A stretch of 64,000 nucleotides of DNA from Siphonodentalium dalli (GCA_032622095.1 CP136061.1:48739797-48803796); one strand, 5' to 3'. Shown: positions 37,241-43,150, counted from the stretch's first letter. Numbers and translations are program-made. Notes: generated by a model not told the origin, from the letters alone.

Positions 37241-40200
37241 ACCTAGCTCTAAGAAAAACTCAGAAAATAAACATTCCAAGATACCTCATCAAGTTGGCTA
37301 AGGTAATATCCTGAGTTAAAATTCCAAACTCCGAGTTTATTTTGGAAATATGGCTTGGCGAATATAGTGAGAGTCCGGAATAATGAATCGCATATAATCG
37401 TAAATCATATAATCATGAATCGTCTAAATTGGATAGATCATCTCACTGGTGCCTTCAGAATTAACCCTTTACCCAACAAACTGGCCAAAACCGGCCAAAT
37501 AAAGATTCAACAGCCTAAAATATCTTGGGGTCTGTCTCAATAAAACCATACAAATATGGATATCATTGGAACCGGCTCATTGACCACATTGTGATGGTTA
37601 TAGTTATACCCTGTGCCAATGCATTCTCTTATATATGCGAGTCGACCATAGGTCGCCTCGCATATATAAGAGAATGCATTGGCCTAAAAAAAATCTTTTT
37701 TTAACACTTTTTACCATTTTTTCTTACATTCTTTAACAATTTTATAATTTTTAATGTGTTAAGCCAATGCATTCTCTTATATATGCGAGGCGACCTATGG
37801 TCGACTCGCATATATAAGAGAATGCATTGGCACAGGGCCGTTCTGTTGGGTAAAGGGTTAAGAAGGGTGATGTTAGTCTTGATAGGGAATTATTAACTCT
37901 ACTCACTCGCACTGTGCACTCACGAATAGACTTAATAACTTCCAATCAAGACAAACGCCACCTTCTTAATTCTGAAGACACTCGTTGAGATGATCTAGCC
38001 AATACATAGAGAACTCTAGTCAATTCCATAATGTGTGTTTATTTGATATAGAGAACTCCAGCCGAGGCAACAGCTATAAAATTGTTAAACATGACATTAA
38101 TAATATTGAAACATACTTGGATCTTTTGAACACCAAAAATGGAATATCTCTGTCAATTTCGTACCTGTAACCACCGCTTACCAATATAGAAAGGACGTTG
38201 AAATGAACAAATGTATTTTGTAGCTTGCGCCCCTGTTTTTAGCGGAAAATTTGAGATGAATTGCACTAATAAATGGAATGTGAATGCTTAGAAGAGGCAA
38301 GAAATTGCCTCATGCTTAGGAAATATTCAGGAATACCAAAAACAAAATTTTTGCTATTCTAGAAACATACTAAATTAAAAAAATGTAACCTCTCTTCGCA
38401 GACTTCGCTCGTTCATCTGACTGATGAACCTTAAACTGGACGCAAGTGATTAAATTGTACCATTATCGATATTAGTGTTGTTGTTTTTGATGCTGTTGTG
38501 TTGTTGTTTCATTTATCGCTTTTAGATATAAAGATGATGACTATGATGCTGATGATTATGACTATGATGATGCTGATGTTTATAATAATGACGATGACTA
38601 TAATGACGGCGATGATGTTTATAATAATGACGATGACTATAATGACGGCGATGATGCTGATGTTGATAATAATGATGATGGTGGATGATGATGACGATGA
38701 TGCTGATGTTGATATTATTAATGATGATGATGACTATAATGACGGCGATGATGCTAATGTTGATAATAATGATGATGGTGGATGACGATGATGCTGATGT
38801 TGATATTATTAATGATGATGATGACTATAATGACGATGATGATGCTGATGATGATAATAATAATGATAACAGTCAATTGGAAGATTATTGTATATTGTGT
38901 AGATCATGTATTTTCTTCCTTCTCTCCATCTTTTATTTTTACTTTCCAATTCTGCAGATGTCCGTAAAATTACTCTACACTTTGCCGGTTATATATTATG
39001 TAAAATCTTCATCATTCCCGTATTATTTAATCATTATGAATACCTCCTCTAATTATTTATTCATTAGGAATACCCCTCTAATTATTTATTCATTATGAAT
39101 ACCTCCTCTAATTATTTATTCATTATGAATACCTCCTCTAATTATTTATATTAATTAGTAATACCTCCTCTAATTATTTATTACTTAGGAATACCCAGGC
39201 CTTCGATTCTGTAAAATGCAGGAGTGTGGTTGGTCACTCGCCTAACCTGAAACCCAGGCGTGTGATTTTGGTGGATATTTCGGGGGTATAAAATGACAAA
39301 CGAAGACTCAAAATTAAATCAATTTTATCACCATTGTGATTCATCTTGTACACATGTATTCTCCACATTGAAGTAATTAAAACTCCATTCTCGAATTGCG
39401 TCGTAATGCTTCCGTTGGATGTAAGTTGTTATGAAATGCGGTCAGAGACCATGTAACCACATGAGAGTTTCCTGTTGTGTGAACTATCGATATTTTAAAA
39501 AATAATGTTTGATTGCCCCGAACTCAAGTTTCAATTTCTATTCATCTTCACCGCCCATCGGGGCGGCTTCATTTAGAACGCAACACAATCATGGTACCAA
39601 AATTACGTTGCATTGGTGATGGGGTGCATGGTGGGATTAATTTAAATATGTCATGTTGGTAACAATATCTAGCCGAGAATTACTCAGACCTACATACGAA
39701 TGCGACGACATCGCTAAACGCACCTGACTATAATAATGTTCTAGCGCATGCGCAAAACTTAAAACAATTACTTCCGTCGTATATGGCATGTCTGTCAGTC
39801 TTCTCCAGCAAACAAGGTTGATCGTTATTATAAACCCTTTTACAATCGTGCGCCGAATATCGCTGAGGAGTGTGATTAATTACTCGCCAAGATTTAATTT
39901 CAGACGTGCTATGGTGCGCGATCGCACGCCTCATAATCGAAGTCCTGGGAATACCTCATTTAATTATTTATTCTAATTATTTATTAATTAGGATTACGTC
40001 CTCTAATTATTTATTCATCAGGAATACATCCCATGACAATAATTTTTAACATTTGAGTCGCATCTATTTCTAATGCTCACTCGTAATTTTACGTCAATTG
40101 GTACGACTAAATCAGTGGCTGTGGGCTGGAGATTCCCATGATTTGCGAAGTTCATCCACCGGCTCTCATTGCACCCTATCTGCTGTCCTCGAAATTGGCC

Positions 40201-41978
40201 AAGGCAATCAGCAATGCCGTGGGAAACGCCGTGGCAACATTTGTCATCTAACATGCCACATCATTAGATTTTTCCTAATTTTGAGGGCTGCTATCTGTTA
40301 TAATTTGCACAATTCACGCAGATTGTGTGACTAATAACCGTCTTGAAAACCATGAAGCATGTAATTATTTGCCGTCCGTAACCTAATGCTGCTTCTGCCA
40401 AATTATTATGGACTTGGCCTCAAAATGTGATACATGTACTGGTCATTTGCAGAATGCTATCCCCAGCAGGCTAGCATCACTAAATTCACCATCTGGGGAT
40501 CTCATTCGGCCTAGGCCTCATCTTCTCTGGACAGTATCTTTATTATCAAGTTAACAAGATTTTTAATTTCTTTAGAAACTTCTTTGAAAAGTTTCTTTTT
40601 TAGTTTAGTTTCTCTATATTCCCAAACTGGCAGACGACACAATGCATAACCGAGGTGACCAATGGGTGCACTTCACTATCTGAGAACTGAAATCTGTGTC
40701 CAGGTCTCCCATAACAGATGGGGCCATGCAGAATGAAATCACCAGAGGATGAATTTGGTGATGCTAGCCCCTCTGGGGACCTCATTCTGCAAATGAGCAG
40801 CACCTTATTTTGAGGCCTATTATTGTTACTCAATACATGTGCAAACAACCGCTGATTGTTTTAATAAGATACAGCGATAGTCTTAAAATGTGTATACAGT
40901 AATGCCCAAAGTAATTGACTCCTTAAACACAGCAGAATTATGGGTAACTTTTCAGGATTTAGTCGGAAATATGGCTTGTTGCCATTCATCAGAAAGCTCT
41001 CCCCGAGAGCTTTCCGATGAAAGGCAACAAGCCATATTTCCGACTAAATCCTGAAAAGTTACCCATAATTCTGCTGTGGTTAAGGAGTCGATTACTTTGG
41101 GCATTACTGTATCTGATTCTATACTAAATAGTCATTGGCGAGTAGTTCGCTTAGAAAATGTTAAGATAATAAGTTCAACAAAAGGTTATTTGTTGAACTT
41201 AGTATCTGAACATTTCCCTCCAATTAACAGTAAACCATCTACTCTTATATTATCATTTGATATGTCTGTCGTCTGCTCATTTTTCCTGAACAATCCTCCA
41301 AATGAATAATAGATCATTCCAATGCATAATTCTATAAATAACTCTGTGAAAGACTCCATTTAGTATAGAAAGAGTTAAAATATGTGAACCGCCATATCAA
41401 ATCCAGTCGTAAGTCGGGATTTTTTTTACCCTGTGCCAATGCATTCTCTTATATATGCGAGTCGACCATAGGTCGCCTCGCATATATAAGAGAATGCATT
41501 GGCCTAACAATTTTTTACAATTTTAATAATTTTTTCTTGTATTTAACAATTTTATAATTTCACCCATACAGAGCCCCAGACAAACATGAGCAGACAACAC
41601 TCTTCTATATGCTTCTATATATGTGTGGGGCTCCCTGCAGGGTAATGGATGTTTTTTTATTTTATGTCCTAAAAATTGTAAGAAACATTTATTTAAAAAA
41701 AATGATAAAAAATTGTTAGGCCAATGCATTCTCTTATATATGCGAGGCGACCTATGGTCGACTCGCATATATAAGAGAATGCATTGGCACAGGGTAAAAA
41801 AATCCCGACTTGCAACTGGATTTGATATGGCGGGTCACATTTACTATAGAAAGGGTTAAAATTTAAATGGCAATATGCTGTTTTGACCACCAACAGCAAA
41901 AACTCTATAGTATAATGACGAAAGTAGGTAGTTACAAATTTGTGCTTGTAATATGCTTTCTTTCTTTTACAGAATTAA
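15727..41978 (+). CDS. GTSF1: GTSF1 (gametocyte-specific factor 1 / Asterix), nine-exon model
   Basis: GTSF1 proteins are small piRNA-pathway factors that bind PIWI and RNA and promote transposon silencing. The joined exons (15727-15837, 16618-16744, 27351-27446, 30609-30681, 31661-31815, 32962-33080, 35301-35349, 36202-36257, 41973-41978) total 792 nt and 263 codons plus stop, with every junction in frame. Two CHHC zinc fingers, each C-x5-H-x9-H-x3-C, use C15/H21/H31/C35 (CPYDKTH) and C47/H53/H63/C67 (CPFNAKH). Residues 95-110 (VPKYRNHNIPSSENWD) match the family's conserved acidic/aromatic segment, with W109. The tail (136-263) is low-complexity, rich in Pro/Gly/Ser, and has GIGRGRG at 182-188 and 235-241 plus GRG at 218-220. 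The family is commonly near 160-170 residues, so this C-terminus is an extension. Exons 1-8 are firm; the last exon is less so, because it adds only one residue. Confidence 0.92.
15850..15888 (+). pseudogene. partial copy of the zinc finger 1 exon inside intron 1
   Basis: TGCTTGAGTGTCC.TA.GATAAAACACA..TGG.T.CCAACAA at 15852-15888 repeats 15766-15802, 86 bp upstream, with a 2-nt deletion and few substitutions. It is open in the exon 1 frame up to a TAG, giving a second LLECPYDKTH. The copy stops exactly where a T2 MITE remnant begins. It is likely a tandem exon duplication later truncated. Confidence 0.8.
15889..16044. mobile_element. T2 TTAA MITE, 5'-truncated copy
   Basis: It contains CTCCCATAGGGAGCCTCGCA, GAGAATGCACTGGCTTACAA, CCAATGCATTCTCTTATATA and the T2 end GGAAGCTCCAG..GTCATGGAAGGGTT. 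The terminal TTAA is mutated to TTCA. Confidence 0.7.
16055..16197 (+). repeat. T4 TTAA element, fragment
   Basis: TTTGAATGCCCAGAT.ACATTATA, ATATATATTCCACC and ACCAAGTGA.AGAGATTCTC match the left half of T4 copies at 51163 and 49177. It is cut off by MITE copy B at its TA. Confidence 0.75.
16199..16400. mobile_element. P1 palindromic MITE, copy B
   Basis: TA|CAGTAATGCTCTAAATAATC ... GGCATTACTG|TA, 202 bp, centre GGAAAGCTCTCCCCGAGAGC. It lies in intron 1 within the T4 fragment. Confidence 0.88.
16618..16744 (+). CDS. GTSF1: GTSF1 coding exon 2 (zinc finger 2)
   Basis: The acceptor is ATATTTCAG|AAC and the donor CACC|GTATGT. Residues 38-79 plus one nucleotide. The second CHHC finger is C47, H53, H63, C67, followed by an acidic DDKG segment typical of the family. 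Confidence 0.94.
16765..16950. mobile_element. T2 TTAA MITE, 20 bp after exon 2 donor
   Basis: It starts TTAACCCTTCCATGACTGGA and ends CAGTTCCCATCATGAAAGAG..TAA, with the right TTAA mutated. Internal CCAATGCATTCTCTTATATA and a partial second hairpin arm. The first base lies 20 bp from the exon 2 5' splice site. Confidence 0.8.
17050..17580. repeat. R-family composite repeat
   Basis: GCATCGCTAAATTCACCCTC.GGGAA.CTCATTC with GCCTCATCTTCT at 17068-17125 and GCATAATCGAGGTGACTGATGGGTG ... GGTCTCACATAGCAG at 17490-17570 are the two parts of the R repeat seen at 25066, 40440, 55645 and 61490. The middle is AT-rich sequence. Confidence 0.6.
17581..18005. other. unassigned intron 2 sequence
   Basis: Nothing recognised; a minus-strand frame at 17827-17639 shows no domain. 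Confidence 0.4.
18014..18913. mobile_element. hAT element, non-autonomous, 8-bp target duplication
   Basis: The termini are TAGGGTTGAAACGATTAATC at the left and, in reverse complement, TAGTGTTGAAACGATTAGTG at the right. CTGTGGCG flanks both sides (18006-18013 and 18914-18921), a perfect 8-bp duplication. Both ends carry CGACTAGTCG palindromes internally. No transposase-like frame in the 900 bp. Confidence 0.9.
18922..19720 (+). repeat. degenerate tandem repeat (about 19070-19500)
   Basis: Two or more units share CAGTTACGGC/GAGTTATGGC, AACAATATCTC/ACCAATATCTCG, GATCTTT.ACA and TTGTCCA/GATGTCCGATT. The style matches the pearl-like core monomers elsewhere. The rest is unassigned. Confidence 0.5.
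19721..20934. mobile_element. T4 TTAA element interrupted by T5
   Basis: The left end is TTAAAGGCCCATTTAAATTT (19721) and the right end ..AAAATTAAGTGGGCCTTTAA (20934). The right part, 20596-20934, carries the T4 landmarks CCCAGAATGCA, CAACATGTTCACAGTTTATT and GATAATACATTGTTTT. The T5 element 19796-20595 sits inside. Confidence 0.8.
19796..20595. mobile_element. T5 TTAA-flanked element (800 bp) nested in T4
   Basis: TTAACTCTTTCAACACCGCA at the left and GGTGGCGAAAGAGTTAA at the right form a terminal inverted repeat (TTAACTCTTTC..CACC). The left subterminal region has GCCCGCTAAAACGGGC. A solo end of the same family lies at 32593-32674. No transposase frame. Confidence 0.8.
20935..21887. other. 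unassigned intron 2 sequence
   Basis: TTTAACCACAAG ... CGAGTGGTTAAAA near 21160-21200 is a weak inverted pair, and ACCCACAGTA recurs at 21606-21660. No gene or TE terminus supported. Confidence 0.4.
21888..22017. mobile_element. P1 palindromic MITE, copy C (internally deleted)
   Basis: TA|CAGTAATGC ... CATTACTG|TA but only 130 bp. Most of the right arm is missing: after CCATTCATCGG the sequence jumps to AGTCGATTATTTAGGGC. Confidence 0.85.
22018..22440. other. unassigned, with (AT)n stretch
   Basis: TATATATGTGTGTATATATA near 22122; nothing else recognised. Confidence 0.4.
22441..23200 (+). repeat. tandem repeat, three diverged units, interrupted by a TE
   Basis: ACTCCCC..GTTAATTGACCCA, TGTGTACAAAT.TTCAGCTC, GGTCCA.CCATT and TTTTAAGACATCT.ATGT recur at 22450-22571, 22974-23130 and 23131-23200. 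The element at 22572-22973 interrupts the first boundary. Confidence 0.75.
22572..22973. mobile_element. 402-bp CAGGG-ended TIR element with 5-bp duplication
   Basis: The ends CAGGGATTTTTTTAGG and (reverse complement) CAGGGATTTTTCTACC are flanked by CTATC on both sides (22567-22571 and 22974-22978). The uninterrupted tandem unit at about 23127-23147 reads CTCCTATCCAATGACACTCC, which is the empty site. hAT5-type by termini and duplication length. Confidence 0.85.
23390..23645 (-). repeat. interspersed repeat 'Q' with terminal palindrome
   Basis: AAAGGAACTCAATCCGAT, CCTAAATTACTATTTCTTTG and GAGGAACCCACCCATCAAAG match 56770-57410. 23548-23591 and 23601-23645 (AACTCTAAAATCAAGTGG / CCACTTGATTTTAGAGTT) are about 44-bp inverted arms around a 9-bp loop. 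Confidence 0.75.
23646..24028. other. unassigned intron 2 sequence
   Basis: Nothing recognised. Confidence 0.4.
24029..24240. mobile_element. P1 palindromic MITE, copy D
   Basis: TA|CAGTAATGCTCTAAATAATC ... GGGCAATACTG|TA, 212 bp, near-perfect palindrome centred on CTCTCAGTGAGAG. Confidence 0.88.
24241..24594. other. unassigned intron 2 sequence
   Basis: Nothing recognised. Confidence 0.4.
24595..24825. repeat. two adjacent palindromes (20-bp and 84-bp arms)
   Basis: 24595-24614 and 24621-24640 are perfect 20-bp inverted arms (TTACGCATGGTTTATCAATA) around a 6-bp loop. 24644-24727 and 24742-24825 are 84-bp inverted arms with one mismatch seen, around a 14-bp loop. No TE termini were identified. 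Confidence 0.9.
24826..25065. other. unassigned
   Basis: Nothing recognised. Confidence 0.4.
25066..25520. repeat. R-family repeat, two adjoining copies
   Basis: GTGTGTCTGACATTTGCAGA, CCCAGAGGGTGAATTTAGTG and GGGCTAGCATCACCAAATTC form the R palindrome (25087-25200). A tail TTCACCCATTACTGGGCC...TTATCTTCTGCAAATTAGGG follows. A second, weaker unit lies at 25405-25512 with a C10 run. Confidence 0.7.
25521..25860. other. unassigned intron 2 sequence
   Basis: Nothing recognised. Confidence 0.4.
25861..26100. repeat. R-family repeat
   Basis: It has TTGCAGAATGAGGTCCCCAG, the flank AATTGAGGTTCCCAATGGGT / ATTTGGGAACTTCAATCTGA (a second small palindrome), and the closing GGGGACTTCATTCTACAAAT. The same order is seen at 55840-56085 and 61600-61805. 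Confidence 0.75.
26250..26607. mobile_element. hAT-like MITE, left end eroded
   Basis: The right end read on the minus strand is TAGGGCTGTAACAATTCATC, a typical hAT terminus. The interior is rich in CGATAC/CACGATA repeats in both orientations. The left end retains GTCACAATCCGATACAAATC but lacks TAGGG. No target duplication read. Confidence 0.5.
26615..26827. mobile_element. P1 palindromic MITE, copy E
   Basis: TA|CAGTAATGCTCTAAATAACC ... GAGCATTACTG|TA, 213 bp, near-perfect palindrome. Confidence 0.88.
26828..27350. other. end of intron 2; pearl-like 3' end at about 27150-27230
   Basis: GCCAACACTAGGCAGTATAC ... GGGGTATGCACCGGACGA ... CTCTTGTTATGG matches the 3' end of the pearl-like element at 34030-34095. 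The rest is unassigned up to the acceptor. Confidence 0.5.
27351..27446 (+). CDS. GTSF1: GTSF1 coding exon 3
   Basis: The acceptor is TTTTACAG|AAGAAG and the donor ACAG|GTTGGT. Residues 80-111 plus one nucleotide. It carries VPKYRNHNIPSSENWD, which matches the conserved GTSF1 segment after the fingers. W109 is the only tryptophan in the model; tryptophans in this part of the family have been implicated in PIWI binding. Confidence 0.93.
27530..27965 (+). repeat. pearl-like core monomers
   Basis: Three units of about 95-160 bp carry TATGTGAGTTTAT.AGCTCAA, TCGAATATGGGTTCG, AGAGTTATGGCC and CGACTTAGAATTT. The same monomer is found at 42430-43150 and 47672-48595. Confidence 0.75.
27966..28535. 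other. unassigned intron 3 sequence
   Basis: GGCAGAGCAGGC and an R-like CTGGGGACC near 28052 were noted, but nothing firm. Confidence 0.4.
28536..28970 (+). repeat. tandem repeat, about 140-150-bp units
   Basis: TGCATGACTAA.TCCTT, CTTCATATGG.TCTTCGGG, GATTATTTCCGAAATT and AGCCATCTTGGATTT recur two to three times. The 3' part (ATCGGCACACCCTGCAGCC) also appears at 45265, after the 44285 minisatellite. Confidence 0.7.
28978..29994. mobile_element. hAT-like element, 7-bp target duplication
   Basis: The terminal inverted repeat is CAGGGTTTCCGCTA at both ends. ACACAAT occurs at 28971-28977 and 29995-30001. The paralogous repeat at 13690 reads CTACACAATACAAGAC without the insert, which confirms the insertion point. 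The interior has minus-strand frames (29775-29494 and 29998-29807) with no recognised transposase motif. Confidence 0.8.
30002..30608. other. pearl-like tail (to about 30110), then unassigned
   Basis: 30002-30110 aligns with 13698-13815 (TACAAGACTTTCACTAACTT, TTATCATTCTATTCATTGCT). The rest of intron 3 is unassigned. Confidence 0.5.
30609..30681 (+). CDS. GTSF1: GTSF1 coding exon 4
   Basis: The acceptor is TTTTTCAG|AAATCC and the donor AGCC|GTATGT. Residues 112-135 plus two nucleotides (starts EIPTYPRIGVDP). Confidence 0.88.
30800..30925. repeat. R-family repeat, fragment
   Basis: TTTGTCTGTCATTTGCGGAA, GAGGTCCCCAGAGAGTGAAT and GGGCTAGCTTCACCAAATTT. Confidence 0.7.
30926..31660. other. unassigned intron 4 sequence
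   Basis: No repeat or exon recognised. A plus-strand frame at 31131-31367 has no domain. Confidence 0.4.
31661..31815 (+). CDS. GTSF1: GTSF1 coding exon 5
   Basis: The acceptor is TTCACTTTAG|GAAG and the donor CGTG|GTAAGT. Residues 136-187 plus one nucleotide. It starts with a Glu/Lys-rich charged stretch (VEEEKELRR) and ends GIGRGR, completed by the first base of G188. Confidence 0.9.
31848..32077. mobile_element. T2 TTAA MITE, 32 bp after exon 5 donor
   Basis: It runs from TTAACCCTGCACTGGTGCAG to ...TCCAGTCATGGAATGGTTAA, 230 bp. Two hairpin modules lie inside (GTGCATTCTCTATATATGCG...; CCAATGTATTCTCTTATATT). Confidence 0.82.
32078..32592. other. unassigned; solo CAGGGTTTCTGCT end at 32112
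   Basis: CAGGGTTTCTGCTGCGGTTG resembles the terminus of the hAT-like element at 28978. No partner end was found. Otherwise nothing recognised. Confidence 0.4.
32593..32674. mobile_element. T5 solo terminus with twin hairpins
   Basis: GCCCGCTAAAGCGGGC occurs twice (32597 and 32640), separated by GTAAATTACGTCGT and ending GTGTTGAAAGAGTTAA. In reverse complement this is the left end of the T5 element at 19796. Confidence 0.8.
32962..33080 (+). CDS. GTSF1: GTSF1 coding exon 6
   Basis: The acceptor is TTGTTACAG|GAATC and the donor CACAG|GTAAGT. Residues 188-227, Pro/Gly-rich (PRPGPPPGFAP), with one GRG at 218-220. Likely disordered. Confidence 0.9.
33370..34095 (+). mobile_element. pearl-like / Helitron-associated tandem-core element
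   Basis: The 5' end is a half-palindrome (CCCCCTTTTAAAAAAAAGAA then GGGGGGTATACTG). Next is a (GTCC)n-rich stretch at 33418-33480. At least three core monomers of about 165 bp follow (GTCTGTTCATGTCGTAA, CAATG.GATTTGGTATGGAT, CACTACTATGAGGACATTAA, CTGGAAATGTTGG). The 3' end is GGGGGTATCCACCGGACGAC ... CTCTTGTT. This organisation is described from bivalves as pearl/HINE-type. No coding capacity. Confidence 0.78.
34096..34580. other. unassigned intron 6 sequence
   Basis: GTGCGTGTTCAGTGGATG / GTGCATGTTCAGTGGATG is a short direct repeat near 34355 and 34382. Nothing else recognised. Confidence 0.4.
34581..34951 (-). mobile_element. 371-bp TTAA-flanked element, full copy
   Basis: It runs from TTAAAGACATATTATGTACT to GTGTTTCACATCACTTTAA. 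It is the reverse complement of the 372-bp copy at 52735-53106, diverged throughout but nearly equal in length. Confidence 0.85.
34952..35300. other. unassigned intron 6 sequence
   Basis: Nothing recognised. Confidence 0.4.
35301..35349 (+). CDS. GTSF1: GTSF1 coding exon 7 (second GIGRGRG)
   Basis: The acceptor is CTGATTTTAG|AAC and the donor GTCA|GTGAGT. Residues 228-243 plus one nucleotide; GIGRGRG at 235-241 repeats the motif spanning exons 5 and 6. Only 49 nt. Confidence 0.87.
35495..35885 (+). mobile_element. T1 TTAA MITE, forward copy (intron 7)
   Basis: TTAACCCTTTACCCAACA ... TGTTGGGTAAAGGGTTAA, 391 bp. Inside are two opposed hairpins, each built from CCAATGCATTCTCTTATATA and its complement around GTCGACCATAGGTCGC. 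The whole element is inverted relative to 37461-37861. Confidence 0.9.
36202..36257 (+). CDS. GTSF1: GTSF1 coding exon 8
   Basis: The acceptor is CTCTTTACAG|ATTATG and the donor GTGTG|GTAAGT. Residues 244-262 (Gly/Ser-rich, NYGSSGGSHN, then acidic ESD). 56 nt, so skipping would shift the frame. Flanked by inverted T1 copies. Confidence 0.86.
36356..36660 (+). pseudogene. LINE reverse-transcriptase relic (RT C-terminal part)
   Basis: The frame reads YKGQTNEVVKSCNYLGIIQT, then a K-rich helix, the pattern that follows the RT domain in non-LTR elements. After a frameshift near 36565 a second frame reads VYGESGKLPIEDIINLHIVI and YWMK, matching the YGE-G-PL ... YW motif of the same region. Plus strand in intron 8; truncated at both ends. 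Clade (RTE/CR1-like) not resolvable. Confidence 0.75.
36661..37191. other. unassigned intron 8 sequence
   Basis: CAACAGACAATTAGG and TTATTGTCTGTTG (36822-36867), with ACTAAGCTTGTGTTG / AACACAACACAAGCATG outside them, form a weak inverted repeat of about 130 bp. Nothing else. Confidence 0.45.
37192..37240 (+). repeat. poly-C tract (49)
   Basis: Forty-nine consecutive C as given. Length may be affected by sequencing or assembly. Confidence 0.85.
37461..37861 (-). mobile_element. T1 TTAA MITE, inverted copy (intron 8)
   Basis: TTAACCCTTTACCCAACA ... TGTTGGGTAAAGGGTTAA, 401 bp, reverse complement of 35495-35885 across its length, including GAACCGGCTC.TTGACCACAT and both hairpins. Confidence 0.9.
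37862..38500. other. unassigned intron 8 sequence
   Basis: Nothing recognised. Confidence 0.4.
38501..38872 (+). repeat. GAT/GAC-rich trinucleotide repeat with higher-order units
   Basis: (GATGAT)n-type microsatellite with larger units of about 50-110 bp (GATGACTATAATGACGGCGA four times or so; GATGCTGATGTTGATA). It yields Met- or Asp-rich frames that are not protein genes. Confidence 0.9.
39025..40024 (+). repeat. 30-bp minisatellite split by a hAT insertion
   Basis: The unit TAATTATTTATTCATTAGGA plus ATACCTCCTC is repeated about six times at 39025-39195 and resumes at 39948-40024. The intervening 752 bp is a transposon. Confidence 0.88.
39196..39947. mobile_element. hAT element, non-autonomous, 8-bp target duplication
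   Basis: The ends are CAGGCCTTCGATTCTG at the left and CAGGACTTCGATTATG at the right in reverse complement. GGAATACC flanks both sides (39188-39195 and 39948-39955). No transposase frame; the minus-strand frame 39934-39728 has no recognised domain. Confidence 0.9.
40025..40439. other. unassigned intron 8 sequence
   Basis: Nothing recognised. Confidence 0.4.
40440..40830. repeat. R-family repeat, split copy
   Basis: TCATTTGCAGAATGCTATCC, CATCACTAAATTCACCATCT and GCCTCATCTTCTCTGG lie at 40442-40530. GCATAACCGAGGTGACCAAT and GATGAATTTGGTGATGCTAG lie at 40640-40800. Same organisation as 55645-56100. Confidence 0.7.
40897..41109. mobile_element. P1 palindromic MITE, copy F
   Basis: TA|CAGTAATGCCCAAAGTAATT ... 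GGGCATTACTG|TA, 213 bp, near-perfect palindrome. Confidence 0.88.
41130..41378. mobile_element. T7 TTAA MITE, left-truncated copy
   Basis: AAGTTCAACAAAAGG ... TTGTTGAACTTAGT, ACATTTCCCTCCAATTAACA, TGTCGTCTGCTCAT and TTTAGTATAGAAAGAGTTAA align with 15450-15679. Confidence 0.75.
41375..41859. mobile_element. T3 inverted-repeat element with hairpin modules
   Basis: GTGAACCGCCATATCAAATC (41391) and its complement ending about 41837, plus GTCGGGATTTTTTTACCCTG and its complement, enclose two CCAATGCATTCTCTTATATA hairpins. TTAA lies at 41375 and 41856. The middle has a different palindrome-like TGTGTGGGGCTCCCTGC segment. Confidence 0.75.
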
Positions 41979-42010
41979 AAAGCCGCTAAGAAAATAATGA
42001 TAATAATCAG
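41973..42010 (+). CDS. GTSF1: GTSF1 terminal coding exon 9 (stop codon) and start of 3' UTR
   Basis: The acceptor is TTTCTTTTACAG|AAT and the donor AATCAG|GTTAGT. Read in phase from exon 8 it gives Asn and TAA at 41976-41978, so 32 of its 38 nt are UTR. The downstream junction is 32 nt after the stop, inside the usual 50-55-nt limit for nonsense-mediated decay. Confidence 0.7.
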
Positions 42011-42410
42011 GTTAGTATTCTTGGCTATTCATTGAAGCTGTTAAAGTTTGTCTGGCTTTACCAGTTCAGTTTGGAAAGAGCATAATATTCATCGCAACTT
42101 CCTAGTATCATAATTTAACGCCAACATTTGCTTAAAGTTAGCTACAGTTTTTAATTTGTTTTTAGCACACCTCAGACGAATTCTCTGGTGGAGCTATTGT
42201 CATCACCCATCGTCAGTCCATCCGTCCATCAACAATCATCTCCAGAACCATAATACCAAATGGGTTCATATTTGGTGTGGATGTTCCCTGGGTGACTCAC
42301 ATTCAGATTTGTTAAAATGAGGTCACCAGGTCAAATAGTTGCGAGGCCAGGGTCATAACTCTTTCCCTCTATAGTAATTGTTAAAATGACTTCTCAAGAA
42401 CTATCGGGTC
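42011..42410 (+). repeat. intron 9 start; pearl-like (GTCC) fragment at 42215-42370
   Basis: GTCAGTCCATCCGTCCATCA, CAAATGGGTTCATATTTGGT and GGTCATAACTCTTTCCC resemble pearl-like monomers. 42011-42170 is unassigned. Confidence 0.45.
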
Positions 42411-42429
42411 TATTTAGCTTATATTTGGT

Positions 42430-43150
42430 GACTGGGGTTCATAGTTATTGTCCGCCGACCCAACGGGTTCGTAGGACTATTATAATCAGCCTGTGCGTCC
42501 GTCCGTGCGTGCGTCCGTCCGTCCGAGGTTTCCGGATGATAACTTTAGTTAGAGTGAACCAAATTAAATTAAATTTGGTATGTGGGTTTACTAGCAGAAA
42601 AGACAGGTCAAGTTCGAATTCTGGTTCTGTCCGCCAATTTTCACCAGAGTTATGCCACTTTTTCGACTTAGAATTTTACTGTCTGTTAACATTTTTGGTT
42701 TCCGACCGATAACTCCAGTTTGGATTATTTGATCTGAACCAAAGTTGGTATGTGTATTTCCCAGCTAAAGATATAGGCCAAGTTTGAATATGGGTTCCGT
42801 CCAATTATTTTTACATGAGTTACGGCCCTTTTTCGACTTAGAATTTGACCGTCTGTTAACATTTTTGGTTTCCGACCGATAACTCCAGTTTGGATTATTT
42901 GATCTGAACCAAAGTTGGTATGTGTCTTTCTCCCAGCAAAACACAGGTCAAGTTCGAATTCGGGTTCCGCCTGCCAATTTTCACCAGAGTTATGTCCCTT
43001 TTTTACTTAGAATTTTTGCCAATTTGAGGTTTCCGGATGATAACTTTAGTAAATGTGTACTGAATAAAATTAAATTTGGTATGTAGGTTTACTAGCACTA
43101 AAGACAGGTTTTTATGCGCAAACAACGGTCGTATCAAGCCGACACTTAGA
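42430..43150 (+). mobile_element. pearl-like tandem-core element
   Basis: GTCCGCCGACCCAACGGGTT is followed by GTGCGTCCGTCCGTGCGTGC. Four or so monomers of about 160 bp follow (GGTTTCCG..TGATAACT, AAATTTGGTATGTG, AAGTTCGAAT, CCAGAGTTATG, CGACTTAGAATTT). The 3' end is GTCGTATCAAGCCGACACTT. Confidence 0.75.

Noticed and set aside
38498-39098. Open frames rich in Met or Asp
   Set aside because: They are translations of the GAT/GAC trinucleotide repeat in alternative frames.
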